DNA of 64,000 nucleotides from an uncultured bacterium (lineage in GTDB: Bacteria; Myxococcota_A; Bradymonadia; UBA7976; VGTA01). Both the position numbers and the translations under genes were made by a program. Below the pieces are notes generated by a model. That model had not been told where the DNA came from. It saw only the letters and a program-made list of their open reading frames with translations, and searched no databases. The stretch covers positions 1 to 64,000 of the forward strand of contig CALSSE010000029.1 of the NCBI GenBank assembly GCA_943788935.1, in the 5' to 3' direction. This document shows positions 22,501 to 32,300 of the stretch, piece after piece; position 1 is the stretch's first letter; each line of letters begins with the position of its first letter.

Positions 22501-25056
22501 AGCGGCGTCAAAGAGGTGAGAGTTTGTGAGCTGTTGTCCATTGAAATAAAAACGCATCAGTCGCTGGGTGGCGTCATAGGTAAAGCTAACATGTTGCCAA
22601 GCATAAAGGGGAAGCTCGGCTAAGGGATAGGTGTCTAAGCCGCTCGAGAGATCTCGAGCGAGTATGTCTCCATCGAAGAATTCTAGCTGATAAGCCTCTC
22701 GTTGCTCATCATATCTCAACCAGAGGCCAAATCGAGTTCGTTCGCTCCGGTCATGATGAGCGAAAATGATCTGTGGGGTTGATAGAGGTTCATGATCGCT
22801 CAAGCCTTCGGTGTAAACCCACGATGAGAAACTGAAACTTTGAGCTTCTCTATTAAGTTGGTCGTTAATGACGAGCGGAAGACGAATATGGCTTTGGTTA
22901 CCATCAAAATAACCGGCACGATTCAATACACCATCGATGGAGAGGTCTAATAGAGACCGTCCGCTTTGGAGACGATCGAGCTGGGAGATGATCCGCTCTT
23001 TGAACGACTCTTGAGACTCTAATGCACAGCCCGATATCAGCTCGCATAGCTCTTCTCCGCTGTGAACTTGACCATAGCTGAGGGGCGCTTCAATCGTCTC
23101 AAAATCGTACCATAATTTTAGCTGTACCCCTGATTGTCCCCGAGGGGCAACGTTGATCGCTGAGCCCCAAACTTGGTCCTCTCGTAATGAAGCGATCGCC
23201 GCGTTATGATTGGGAGCCATACTGTTTTCACGGAGGTCAGGATCATCGGTAAATTCTATGGTGATCGGTCTATCTCCCACTCGTTTGAAGACCAATTCGA
23301 CTAGGGGACCATATGGAATAGGAGCGCTGCTTGTAGCGTCAAACACCGACAGCCTTAAGGTGCCATCGGGGAGATGTTGAGTCGCCAGCTGCTTCCCCTC
23401 TAGCCCCCCGGAATAAAGGAGCGCAGGGAGGCGACGAGAGTCGGCGAGAACTAGCTGATCTTGTGGATAGGTAAAGTGTAGATCTAAAGCTCTCACCGGA
23501 GCATCTGAATGATCAAAATATACCCAAGCGATGACCTCTTGATCAGTCTCAGATTTCAACTCGAGGTGAGCGACGGTACAAGCGGCACCGCTGAGACATC
23601 TCCTCTGGCAGACTCCCCGACCGAATTGATCATCGTAGACACAGCGTTCATCAAGCGCACAGGTTGCTCCACCATAAGCGCTTAAATCACATAGAGTCTT
23701 ACCTTGATCATCGAGTATACTTTGTAGCCAAACAGGGACATGAGGGTCGGTCTCACTAGGTCTACAGGCTTCGATATCATCTCCTCGCCAAGATTCATCT
23801 GTGACTAGATCACAGACGACATCTGGACAAATGAAAGGGCGATAATTGCTCTGCCAGTAGCTCCCTTGATCATCGGGCGCATTCAAAGGTCGATCAAACT
23901 CGAATTCATCTAGTCGGCAAGTCTCAGGGTCACAGAAGGGGTAGAACGGCCCATTGGGAGTATCTAATTCACTCCCGCTGAGGTGCGGACACCCATATTT
24001 AGCGCTCTCACTGCTCTCATCATAGGGACAGAGTGTGCCCACGATGACCATCGAGCCATCTAGTTGGGCTCGCTGAACGTCACCAGTCTCTTCCGCACAC
24101 TCTGGATTCGGTAGTGGGGTTACCTCAACATTAAGATTAGCTTGACCGCTAGCGCCGTTAAAGCCCTCCACAAATACAAAGTATTGACCTCTGTCGAGAC
24201 TTTCAAAGACCAGCCGCTCTTCTCCTCCCTCATCGGGATTATAAGCGCAGGCCTCTTGAGCCTCTTCTTCTTCGCAGTTTGATCGGAGATAAATGATGGC
24301 GTCAAAATTGGGGTCTTCAAGGGTGACAGTTACTCTAGAGGGAGTGAGGAGTCTCAATTCAATCATCTGCTCAGAGCCGCTAGGCGTCTCTGGGTGATTG
24401 CATGAACCCGTATAGTGATCGCTTGCCTCTTGAGTATCGACTCGTAGCTGTCCACCGCTCTGCTCAAGAACTAAAATGGGGCTAGTCCATTCACAGCGAT
24501 CAGTGATGGTGAGCGCCTCAAGGTCATCACAGGAGGCCTCTGTCATCTGATCACCCTCATCGGGCTGATCGGTGTTATTAGAAGCCTCATCTAAGAGAAT
24601 ATCGCCGTAGCAGATTAGTTGTGACGGATCGAAGTTTGCGAAAGTGTTAAACTGTGAATTCACTTCGCTGCCGACGGTATTAGGACGAACGCTCGATTGA
24701 AACTCAAGGATGGCTAATTTCAAATCATGGCGATCTATGGGGTAGACATTAAGTACACCATCAGCTCCTCGACGAGCGCCATCTTTCTCCCAAGTATATG
24801 CGGGTGTTCCACACCCTTGCAGACAGATAAAACGCTCACTTTGTTCTTCATAACTTGGTGAGGTCGAGATCGCAAAAATGTGTCGATCAGCGCATGATTC
24901 AGTGCATTGAATCCATTCATTGAAACGATTTATCTCTTGTAAGCTCAGAGGGTCAGCATACACCGTCTGTAGGGAGAGGAGCATAGCACTTAATACATAC
25001 ACTGTAATGTAGAGTGGCCGAATCAAGCTAGGGGACATCATCATATTGACTTTCAC
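16597..25056 (-). CDS. 2819-residue secreted multidomain protein (cohesin-like, LamG-like, TolB-like propeller, repeats)
   Basis: I chose the GTG at 25056. An AAGGAG site lies 6 bp upstream and the previous stop 1 bp before it, whereas the nearest ATG is too far from that site. Order of parts: signal peptide ending VYA; a PPC-like sandwich (about 230-340); small Cys clusters; a cohesin-like region (about 490-620); a LamG/concanavalin-like region (about 640-860) with WQHVSFTYD; TolB/PD40-like propeller blades (about 890-1060) with KWSPDG; two CWDxN...ED...D...DC calcium-loop motifs (about 1219-1242 and 1379-1405); a Cys-rich segment (about 1500-1650); then from about 2130 a series of Ig-like repeats with a GLSGT/GLP start and a Cys-containing end. 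Its stop overlaps the next start. I infer a scaffold-like extracellular protein. No active site is visible. Confidence 0.85.
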   Translation of the reverse strand: MKVNMMMSPSLIRPLYITVYVLSAMLLSLQTVYADPLSLQEINRFNEWIQCTESCADRHIFAISTSPSYEEQSERFICLQGCGTPAYTWEKDGARRGADGVLNVYPIDRHDLKLAILEFQSSVRPNTVGSEVNSQFNTFANFDPSQLICYGDILLDEASNNTDQPDEGDQMTEASCDDLEALTITDRCEWTSPILVLEQSGGQLRVDTQEASDHYTGSCNHPETPSGSEQMIELRLLTPSRVTVTLEDPNFDAIIYLRSNCEEEEAQEACAYNPDEGGEERLVFESLDRGQYFVFVEGFNGASGQANLNVEVTPLPNPECAEETGDVQRAQLDGSMVIVGTLCPYDESSESAKYGCPHLSGSELDTPNGPFYPFCDPETCRLDEFEFDRPLNAPDDQGSYWQSNYRPFICPDVVCDLVTDESWRGDDIEACRPSETDPHVPVWLQSILDDQGKTLCDLSAYGGATCALDERCVYDDQFGRGVCQRRCLSGAACTVAHLELKSETDQEVIAWVYFDHSDAPVRALDLHFTYPQDQLVLADSRRLPALLYSGGLEGKQLATQHLPDGTLRLSVFDATSSAPIPYGPLVELVFKRVGDRPITIEFTDDPDLRENSMAPNHNAAIASLREDQVWGSAINVAPRGQSGVQLKLWYDFETIEAPLSYGQVHSGEELCELISGCALESQESFKERIISQLDRLQSGRSLLDLSIDGVLNRAGYFDGNQSHIRLPLVINDQLNREAQSFSFSSWVYTEGLSDHEPLSTPQIIFAHHDRSERTRFGLWLRYDEQREAYQLEFFDGDILARDLSSGLDTYPLAELPLYAWQHVSFTYDATQRLMRFYFNGQQLTNSHLFDAAGPSPFACPQFSRNREIILQREGSFLGGTPPQTIYYGVKESGLFKVRRRDLYGTTDQLILGDGEFSYSEPDYSPILDKLLYLSNASGHNEIWIANGDGTDRQQLTVEFGNSDLGFSARAPKWSPDGTGIVFESSAFDMIARDNIANLVYHLYYIAYDPLDNRPAIELPNGETVEQLNYQDRLADQSLIFYRLTEGDDIRHHRKVRWLEGKSQGTDDSIRQQRGRLLYESSDPLYQGKGIDELIIDEVIPLSSANQINALNSDQLSEEVSLLDAKRYMRITATGEQAVERLLFKRTYTEFNELENGYMLGSMRSILPEGSTREVSQREDTEHKFELNVVGRDEVAHSATIDLIYRPNQTSFDSMCWDKNNNNLRDADEDVTKDNQWDNRDCFLQEVSQVFVELDGDRVQIETNGLVSIQPSMVNPPSPNISRTPYNKSVQISEQNVAGRALLSIQVTAPRGVYPLYNSANNSLGANDPPLGLTIARFKIKSRGGVFGEIDTWSDSEILNHLGIVQRTAEEFLVIRDLNPGEECWDLNQNRIPEPFEDRNGDGESNTLDCIDQVFNAQGKFELIKEARLSPDLDRLLLHAVSLSRPQLLLTANLFNTENLVNLSEQSRQYKGFSWRFEERYFPCNWVGAVKHPTQKKMMTALRGGLDELKMHLGVRNIHSIRSEAERGREWLDRSEPISSQRPRCGVSHLECPPFHLCIESECVVTACDPDSTADMADSCAAYGAQCRLRPVTIESEEGGVGLSGGAEYVCVADCSSDQECYTQTCLNGPCLFCDVNTSACNECRQVEVNINGATAARTEGCPDERAFYCDVGACRTECYSFEDEQSLYLCDPVTQFCEQGRCVLRDWQWEDLSPLTLMGAADAQFELDPNAWTHYTIAIGESYPLEINAYGVGDYGANPEVLVEVRGGPYYGNQYQVLGRLTIPHRTQEEANRTPLLLDSVHPYEDVRLSLISSPYQNVTGSASGLRHFDKEFCISDVMQSDADLSKPLAQTMCERRAQGSRYQLGYRLDIPEYEAIQSCRDRGHARCPSRGRSENDFLYGGAAAVAVLDIKSAGGSISNSLIRNPICSYGGGQVPFDLQGRPQKVFFGRIDLEQSNQKDDFCEREPSRCLVGANDSATLNFDGSFALLNCTYTNAENTSESTFAEYTGIIHLGPQTESGVIAQDTGDSCLVQIGEDVDVCYEWSGNAVSFDPYTHPITEYQSLELSVSRSFGHDRGFDPVPPPSYIPIVNVRGYSTGVGLVLSNGVGQFITVSENGVIAFDPMIEGWRYDMTVAQQPLTEGLACFFNPTGLPLSGTVSNDFNTGQFEILCEQSRPIKGCVNYATNACDPTLVGGPALSLRLESVGQSTLIQEATAYADALFSFARGLKDGDNYTVSVLSSPSGLSCQVTEGGIGTVEAVDPPLVFIQCNELPDHPLSYTLSGLSDIERLTLIESVSGDTITLTTSEINTEGVGQFDFELRENEAYDLSIIGQPQSQNCSITQGVGVMPNNGLDIEQGVQIDCSDIETFEVSMPILGLPVGATVNATLVSLINQTETRSNGSYTMPSQVQGSPQPATIVFTSRLFNSQRYRIEVEEENANEAVTCEVRNLLDAESVNDPSYYEVYNNISGVPYIIQCEDANQVDQIFTLSGTVINGENLSGIKVSVNTSPNLYEIPAGATEFTLPDRLPMDSPYVVSVERSPEFSTCYVANNEGRVTSNINNLEIRCQLGTKVQLSLDVNQLPGRSVKAELYSSTVGNLSGRLIGQMQGELPTDNTILVKHLENTEGSSSDPVYLSPGTYHLYTYVNANNSYDSSSNQPTYSGGDIGRYSPLIITSDDEGTVRSVSLTAADLLPLQAVSVLGTVTGISGSPSDEQSDDSMVCIFSPPNTFFNLQGIPIPSPNQTNSPIVGTVSRTCTEGCSLDSFVYATNNNIFLIYGAYDLSCFVDVNNNDVGDLGDFVGTSQSTLTFPIPLSLQRSR

Positions 25057-25057
25057 A

Positions 25058-26134
25058 TCACTCTCCTTGACTGAGGGCAGGCCAAATGACAAGACCCTCG
25101 CCGAGTGAAGAGCCCCATAGCTGTAAATCAGCCGCTGGGGGGGCAAAGGTTTGCTCGCGTTCAATCACCTTTAACTGTACGGGCTCGGCGTCGGTACTCC
25201 CAAGCTGAATATCTAGCACTAACCAGTCTCCAGTAGCGATCTCGTTGGTGTTTTGAGTAGAGAGGACCATAAAGCTGTAGACCGATCCATTAACCCGGTA
25301 TGGCATACCTGTCGCCGGGTCAGGAATCAGTTGTTTGTTGGCGTTGATCAATGACTCACCTAGCCCTACTCGTCCTAGAATCGCTGGGCCAGTCATCATC
25401 AAGTGTATATCGGCTATTTGAGGATGCGGGGCCTCTTCGGGGAGCTGTAACGAGAGAGCGATTTGAGCCGAACTCACCTGACCACCGATCTCGCTAGTGC
25501 TTAATACTCTGAGACGAAGCGCGCAGCCTTCGCAGCTCTCTGATCGAGGGCAAGGAGAGCATTGACCGCCACAACCATCATCATCACCACAGCTCTTGTC
25601 AGCGCATTGAGGGATACACACACATCGGTTATCTTCGCAGCGTTGACTGTCACCACATGATCCACAGCTCTCTCCGCAGAGCTCGCCACATTCTGCTGAA
25701 GCGCTCTCACAACTTGGTGAGCAGTCATTCGGATTATCGTCGCCGCCTTGAGAGCCCTGCCCTCCTCCCATCTCAGCTCCACCCTCTACTTGCCTTCCAC
25801 TCTCATCATTAGAGACACACATCGCCGATTCGCAGACCTGATCATCGGCGCACTCTCCACAAGAGAAGCCACAGCGAGGGTCTACCCCACACTCTCTCCC
25901 CTGACAATTGGGTTCACAGATCTCCGTTACACCTCGGTCTGATGGCATCTCGGTCACCGTCGCGTCTAGGGAGGGCGCTGTATTCACAGGTTTATTGCAA
26001 GCGACCGCTCCCATAAATATGGAGAGGCTTATCAGAGCGAAACAGTAGGATCGAGTCTTAGAGCATGAGCCACCAGAAGGAGTCATGAACCAAGCGTTGA
26101 TATAGGCTAAAATCTTAACGCATGTGTTTTTCAT
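25058..26134 (-). CDS. Lipoprotein with Cys-rich knots and a C-terminal cohesin-like domain
   Basis: About 358 residues from the ATG at 26134, which has a GAGGGAG site just upstream. The alternative ATG at 26146 overlaps the preceding stop as ATGA but lacks such a site. The signal ends GAVAC, a lipobox. The N-terminal half has three or four knots of the form CxPxCxxxxCGxDxxCGxxCGxC, seen in many myxobacterial surface proteins, with a Gly-rich linker between. The C-terminal 150 residues (about 212-355) are strand-rich, with IADIHLMM, a GxGESLI turn, VYSFMVLS and GDWLVLDIQL, ending TFAPPAADLQLWG. This layout parallels the cohesin-like parts of the two genes downstream. I infer a membrane-anchored member of the same assembly. 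Confidence 0.8.
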   Translation of the reverse strand: MKNTCVKILAYINAWFMTPSGGSCSKTRSYCFALISLSIFMGAVACNKPVNTAPSLDATVTEMPSDRGVTEICEPNCQGRECGVDPRCGFSCGECADDQVCESAMCVSNDESGRQVEGGAEMGGGQGSQGGDDNPNDCSPSCESASAECGELCGESCGSCGDSQRCEDNRCVCIPQCADKSCGDDDGCGGQCSPCPRSESCEGCALRLRVLSTSEIGGQVSSAQIALSLQLPEEAPHPQIADIHLMMTGPAILGRVGLGESLINANKQLIPDPATGMPYRVNGSVYSFMVLSTQNTNEIATGDWLVLDIQLGSTDAEPVQLKVIEREQTFAPPAADLQLWGSSLGEGLVIWPALSQGE

Positions 26135-26142
26135 CGTCTCCC

Positions 26143-29100
26143 TCATCGCATCTCGTATTCTACGGTCATTTCGCCTGATCGCTTGTTATAGCCATCGACA
26201 ATCAAATAGTATGTGCCCGCTGGCAAAGTCGTCGAAATCTTTGAATTAAGCCCGCGACCACCATCATCGTCACAGATAAGGTCACTTGGATTGTAACAGT
26301 CTAAGCGGTCTCGGATATGCAGTACAGGATCTGAGCCGCTAGTGGTTTCAAACCGTACATTGGTCGTCCAAGGTAAGACAAACTCTATCGCTTTCTGTGG
26401 ACCATCGCCTCCACAGTGCCTACGAGTGACGTTAACACCCCCTTGATTATTGATCCTGATGGTATTCCTGAAGGGACGGAAGCCAAAGAATCTGAAGAGT
26501 CTATTATGCAGGGCATTGATAATGGTGTTCACCCCAATCCTCTGAACAACAGGAACCGATTGACACTCTGCTAAGCTCACCTTGACCGTTGAGGTACCTG
26601 ATTTTCTACGATAGCCATCGACGATCAGATAATAGGTGCCCGGATTAAGGAACTTCTCTATTTTAGGCAAATAATTACCGTTTCCATCGTCATTATAGGC
26701 GAGATGTTGTGGTCCATCACATGAGTCTCTTAGATGAAAATAGGAGTCATAAGAGTGTGAGATGCCTTCAAAGACTACGTATTTACCAGTCGTTAGAGTC
26801 AAACCGATCGCCGCTTGCGGACCACCACCACCTGCTTGAGTATTAGATGAGCGCCTCCCTCGGGTATCAATATTAATCTGTCCGCCGCGGTCGACTAAGT
26901 GGGAGACCTTATCAATGTGGGCGCAATGTAAAGTGCAGTTATTTCTACAAGTGTCATATTCATTTTGGTTTTGGTCATCACATTGTTCAACACTCTCAAA
27001 CACTCGACCATCACCGCATCGGGCATTTTGACAGTTAATACAGCTGTCATTATCCGACTGGTTCCCGTCGTCGCACTGCTCCCGACCACGCCAAACCTGA
27101 CCATCACCGCATAATGCTGGTCTACATTGGACGCAGCTATCTCCAGAGTCATTATTACCATCATCACAGAGCTCATTAGCCTGTAAAAAACCATTTCCAC
27201 AGATCTCTAGCCGGCAGAGGTGATCACAGCCATCGCCTTCATTGAGATTATTATCATCACATTGCTCTGCATTTGGAGCCCCTTCAGAGAGATCGGTTCG
27301 CCTGTATCCGTCTCCACACTTAGCGACCGAACATTCATTTGTGCAGAGATCCGCATTAGAGGTGTTTCCGTCATCACACTCTTCATAATCATTATCGGCG
27401 GGCGTTAGATCAACCCGCTGAAAGCCATCGCCACATGTAGCGCTCAGGCAGTCAGTTCGGCAAGCATCATAATCATCTGTATTACCATCATCACACTCTT
27501 CATATCCCTCAGCGCTAGGGTCGTTGAGATCAGTACGGGTCAGTCGGTCTCCACAGAACGCTAGGGAGCAGCTCCTGAGACAACGATTAGCGTTATCATT
27601 ATTATCCCCATCATCACACTCCTCTCCGGTGTCTACGTTCCCATCACCACAAGAGCAACGAAAGCGCCGCCCATTTCCGCACTGATCCTTGGCAAATGAG
27701 AAGCTCTGATCACCGCATCTCAGAGAGAGCTTCTCACCCACAGGTACCAATTTACATGAGGCGCTTAAGCCATCGATGGGTAATTCTAGCTTTTCATTAA
27801 AGTTAATCTCTTCTGCCTTGATAACGATCTCTTGAATCTTACTCTCACTTTGTGACCTAGGCTTATTGAGCTCTATAGTACCGCTTTGGCTCAATGATAA
27901 AACCCGTTTTATTTGCCCATCTGCTCTCCTCATCAAGAGACCTTGATTAGCGCTTCTTTGAGGTTCTTCTGGGTCTAAGTCTCTGATAAGCGCGGTCTCT
28001 CCATCTAGTTTTACGGAGGATCCATTCGCTGTCACCGACTTAGAGACGGTCAGTCCACTCGGCTCCGAATTATTATCAGGATCAGGATCAGAGACCCCTC
28101 CTCTTACAATAAGTCCCCCGGTCACTCGAGCTTGGGTATCGATATTGATTGAGACTGCTTCAGCAGCATAGGTAGGGCCTAAATCAATCTCTTGTTGATT
28201 AATATATGCCCCCTGTTGCGCTACCAAAGTCTCTGCGGAGACTCGCGCTCTGAGCTTCGCATCTCCTTGAACAGTGAGGCTGCCCCCCACCCTTAGGTCT
28301 TTCACGACGATGCTATCGCCTGTGACAGAGAGTTGACCTTCGGTGTTCACTTTATTGAGGGATTGTAGCTGATGATTAATATCAGCTCTCCCCTTAACCT
28401 CTGTCCTACCAGAGACCAACATGTGACCCTGTAAGATGCGCGAGTGACCCGTCAGCTTCATGTTGTCGGCGTACAGCTCTATCCGCTTGAACTGTTTAAT
28501 GACCCCTCGTTGATCTTCACTGACAAATAATATTTGATTCGCGTCAAAAGAGTCTCCCTCCTCTGCGCCTCGAACAGGTGTCCAAGAGATAAAGCCGTCA
28601 TTGTTAGTCGCTTGCAACCCTAAGGTTTGATTGAATAGTGTGAATTGCGCCTCACTCGGGGTAAAGAAATCAAAATAACCATAGCCGATCGTTGAGGGGT
28701 GTAATACATCGGCGTCAGCGGTGGCTCGGTGGGCGAAATCAGACCTAGCGACCATGGTCGCCGTCTTCGCTTTTTTCACCTCTGTGGCAGAGTGTGCGCT
28801 CATCGCAAAAGGGACGGCGGTGAGATCAATTTTTCTCAAGCACCCCTCTCGTCCACCTCCGATACAGAGCTCTAACTGGACACGTTGGTTCTCCATAAGC
28901 ACTTCATCGAGAGCGCAATTCATCCCACGGCCAATCTCTACATTGAGGATACCTTTTCTTATCTTTACCGGATGTGGAAATGACTCAGCGCACACTTCTC
29001 TATCATCTCCATAAAGCACCACCATCAATTTTATTTCACCTCTGCCCGAGGGTAGCTTGGCTGGTGAGACTCTCGCTTGAAGGTTAAAAACACTGGGTGA

Positions 29101-29301
29101 TTTGTGCAGATGGTCTATTAAGTTTGGTCGACAAGGTCCACTATCCGAACCAGAGCAAGGAGAACCCAGGTTAAGAGTTTGAGCATTCGATATAGCCACC
29201 ATGTTTAGTGAGAGCAGCATAAGGGCCACAGAAATGAGCCCATGTACTCGATAACACCTAAAGACATGCGCTGTGGTCTGAAGAAAGGAGCGATTTATCA
29301 T
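26143..29301 (-). CDS. Secreted protein: tail-fibre-like N-domain, seven DUF4215 repeats, two PPC-like domains
   Basis: About 1052 residues from the ATG at 29301. An AGGA site lies 9 bp upstream, while longer readings run into the previous gene. After a signal peptide ending SNAQ comes a domain (about 67-190) ending LTAVPFAMSAHSA, the VPxAxxA signature of a domain common in tail-fibre-like bacterial surface proteins. Residues about 270-470 have short repeated turns such as LTVQGDAKL, suggesting a beta-solenoid. Seven DUF4215-type CGDG...CDDGN repeats follow (about 550-787), then two PPC-like sandwiches that both end in GTYYLIVDGY. It is a close architectural relative of the gene starting at 37364 and shares its N-terminal domain with the one starting at 33991. 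It is probably a surface fibre or adhesin. The stop overlaps the next gene's alternative ATG. Confidence 0.85.
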   Translation of the reverse strand: MINRSFLQTTAHVFRCYRVHGLISVALMLLSLNMVAISNAQTLNLGSPCSGSDSGPCRPNLIDHLHKSPSVFNLQARVSPAKLPSGRGEIKLMVVLYGDDREVCAESFPHPVKIRKGILNVEIGRGMNCALDEVLMENQRVQLELCIGGGREGCLRKIDLTAVPFAMSAHSATEVKKAKTATMVARSDFAHRATADADVLHPSTIGYGYFDFFTPSEAQFTLFNQTLGLQATNNDGFISWTPVRGAEEGDSFDANQILFVSEDQRGVIKQFKRIELYADNMKLTGHSRILQGHMLVSGRTEVKGRADINHQLQSLNKVNTEGQLSVTGDSIVVKDLRVGGSLTVQGDAKLRARVSAETLVAQQGAYINQQEIDLGPTYAAEAVSINIDTQARVTGGLIVRGGVSDPDPDNNSEPSGLTVSKSVTANGSSVKLDGETALIRDLDPEEPQRSANQGLLMRRADGQIKRVLSLSQSGTIELNKPRSQSESKIQEIVIKAEEINFNEKLELPIDGLSASCKLVPVGEKLSLRCGDQSFSFAKDQCGNGRRFRCSCGDGNVDTGEECDDGDNNDNANRCLRSCSLAFCGDRLTRTDLNDPSAEGYEECDDGNTDDYDACRTDCLSATCGDGFQRVDLTPADNDYEECDDGNTSNADLCTNECSVAKCGDGYRRTDLSEGAPNAEQCDDNNLNEGDGCDHLCRLEICGNGFLQANELCDDGNNDSGDSCVQCRPALCGDGQVWRGREQCDDGNQSDNDSCINCQNARCGDGRVFESVEQCDDQNQNEYDTCRNNCTLHCAHIDKVSHLVDRGGQINIDTRGRRSSNTQAGGGGPQAAIGLTLTTGKYVVFEGISHSYDSYFHLRDSCDGPQHLAYNDDGNGNYLPKIEKFLNPGTYYLIVDGYRRKSGTSTVKVSLAECQSVPVVQRIGVNTIINALHNRLFRFFGFRPFRNTIRINNQGGVNVTRRHCGGDGPQKAIEFVLPWTTNVRFETTSGSDPVLHIRDRLDCYNPSDLICDDDGGRGLNSKISTTLPAGTYYLIVDGYNKRSGEMTVEYEMR

Positions 29302-29320
29302 TGATCTATTTCCTGGCTGC

Positions 29321-32300
29321 TCATTGAGTGACTGTAATGGTGACCGTAACCACATTGGACTCGGCGTCCTGATCATCCGTGAGTTTGTATGTAAAGAGAT
29401 CTTCACCACCAAAGCCGCTATTCGAGATGTATGTGAATGTGCCATCATCATTGAGCTCTAGAGTCCCATTATCTACATTATCGACGAGCACCACCGTGAG
29501 GTCTGTAGTGAGGTCATCGACATCTGAATCATTCGCTCTCACTCCTTCAAAACCAATGGTCCCATCTCGATCAAGTTCGAACTCCGATTCAATCGTATAT
29601 GTATCCTCGACTGCGACCGGAGCATCATTAGTTCCACTGATAATGATATTAAAAGATCCATCCATGTTGGCACCATCTGGATCAGTCACTCGGTAAGTGA
29701 CCTGCTTGGTCTGTGTTTCATCTTGTGCCAACGCATTGTAATCGGCGTGGTTAGTATCAAAGGTAAAGTTGCCTGTAGCATTAATGGTTAAGCCTGCGAC
29801 CGCCGGGTTCGAAACATTAGAGAAGATGAGGTTTGCTTCGTGCCCGATATCAACATCAGTCGCGGTCAGTTGACCATTAAGAGCCACATCACCTTCATTG
29901 ACCTCTTGTTGAGCAGTAAAGGTCGTCACCGGAGCATCATTAGTTCCACTGATAATGATATTAAAAGATCCATCCATGTTGGCACCATCTGGATCAGTCA
30001 CTCGGTAAGTGACCTGCTTGGTCTGTGTTTCATCTTGTGCCAACGCATTGTAATCGGCGTGGTTAGTATCAAAGGTAAAGTTGCCTGTATCATTAATGGT
30101 TAAGCCTGCGACCGCCGGGTTCGAAACATTAGAGAAGATGAGGTTTGCTTCGTGCCCGATATCAACATCAGTCGCGGTCAGTTGACCATTAAGAGCCACA
30201 TCACCTTCATTGACCTCTTGTTGAGCAGTAAAGGTCGTCACCGGAGCATCATTATCAGATACGATATTAATGGTGACTGTCGCTATCTCTGACCATTGAG
30301 GAGGGTTCGAGTCATCACGAACTTTATAGGTAAAAGAATCGGATCCATTTTCATTCTCATTAGGGCGATAAGTAAAGTGCCCATTAGGATCGAAGTCTAA
30401 TGCCCCCTTGGTCACATCAGTATCGACTCTGGCGGTCAAAACACCTATCTCATCATCGACGTCTCTATCATTTTGAATCACGCTCAGATGATCAGCATCT
30501 GAGTTATCGACGACGAGAGTGACGTCCTCGACCGTACTATACGTGTTATCTTCGGCGATCGGAGTATCATTTACTGCGGTCACGTTGATCGTGACTGTCA
30601 CGGTCGCTTCAGACTCTAAAGGAGGAGCGCCGTCATCGGTGATTTTGTAGGTGAAGGTAGCCACTCCAAAGAAGTCGTCGGCAGGCTGATATGTGAAGCT
30701 ACCATTAGGGTCGAGTGTGACGGTTCCATTGGCGTTAGAGTCATCAACCACTATCGCGGAGAGGTTATCACCTTCAGTGTCGGTGTCGTTAGAGGTAACG
30801 CCCTCAGCGACGGGCACAGTTAACAGAGTCTCTTCACTGGTTGAATAGGGGCCGTCATCAACAGCGACCGGCGGATCATTGATCGGCCTTACGGTAATGG
30901 AGACAGTGATATCATCTGACCATGTCGGTGAGTTTTCATCATCGCTGACCTGATATGTAAAGCTATCATTCCCTACATCGTTCTCGGTCGGCGTATAAGT
31001 AAATGTACCGTCAATATTAAAGTTTAGTGTGCCAGACGCCACATTACCTGTGCGACGGCACTTTAAGTTGACTAGATCATCGTCGATGTCAGTGTCATTG
31101 GCGAGCACTGAGGGGTGATTACCTCCATTGACATTAAGTACTTCATCTTCATTAAGCGTGTACGCATCATCCACACCCACCGCAGGATCATTCAGCGCGC
31201 TGACGGTGATGGTGACAATCGCTTCATTCGAGACCAAGTTATCACTGTCCCTTACGATATATCTAAAGGTGTCGACCCCATTGAAATCTTCCTCGGGTTC
31301 ATAAGTAAACTGACCATTAGCGAGTAAGCTAAAGTTAGAAGAAGAGCTCGGGCCGCTGTTCTGCACCAGCTCTACAGTCACATCCTCGGGAATTCTACTA
31401 TCAAAGTCAGTGTCATTATTAAGTACACTTTCCAAGTGGGTGTCCACCGTTAGAGTGTCATCTTCATTCAGGTTATAGGAGTCATTCAAGGCCACAGGAG
31501 CTTCATTATCGCAAACATCTCCAAGCCCATCAGTATCTTGGTCTTCTTGGCCCGCATTAGCGATAAGCGGGCAATTGTCGTCTCTATCGGAGGCACCATC
31601 ATTATCCGAGTCGGCATCAAGAGGTTCGGTCCCTAAACTGGCTTCCGCTACATCACTTAAGCCATCATTGTCGTCGTCATCATCACAGATGTCTCCTATT
31701 TGATCGCCATCAAAGTCATTTTGGTCGCCGTTCACATGATTGGGGCAGTTATCGCGACCATCATCTACTTCGTCACCGTCTGAGTCTTCAATATGACACA
31801 AACGATCACAGCCATCGCCATCAATATTATTGCCGTCATCACATTCTTCTTCAGCACCTAAGCTATCTAAAGATTTAATGCCGTTACCACAGCCAATATT
31901 TTGACAGCTTTCACAACGACTCCCAGCGACATAGGCGTCACGATCAATCTTCGCCAAAAGAAAAGTATCATCACAATCCTCCCCTAGATCTATCTCCAAA
32001 TTACCGCATAAGTCACCCGCGCATGCTTTCAGCTCGTTGGAGCCCTCCTTCGGTTTAAAGTAGATTCGATCGATAAGATTCTCAGGTTCACACAAGCAAT
32101 GACTACTGCACCCATCACCATCGATTAAATTGGCATCATCACACTGCTCACCGGGGTCGATGTCATCATTGCCGCAACGGAAAGGTCTGAGCAGTACATC
32201 CCGCTCCCCACAGACTAGAGAGAAACGCTCTACCTTATTTACGGGTTTACCTGTTTGGTCTTCAGGGATGACAATTCGACACCCCCCTCTGGTTTCAACT

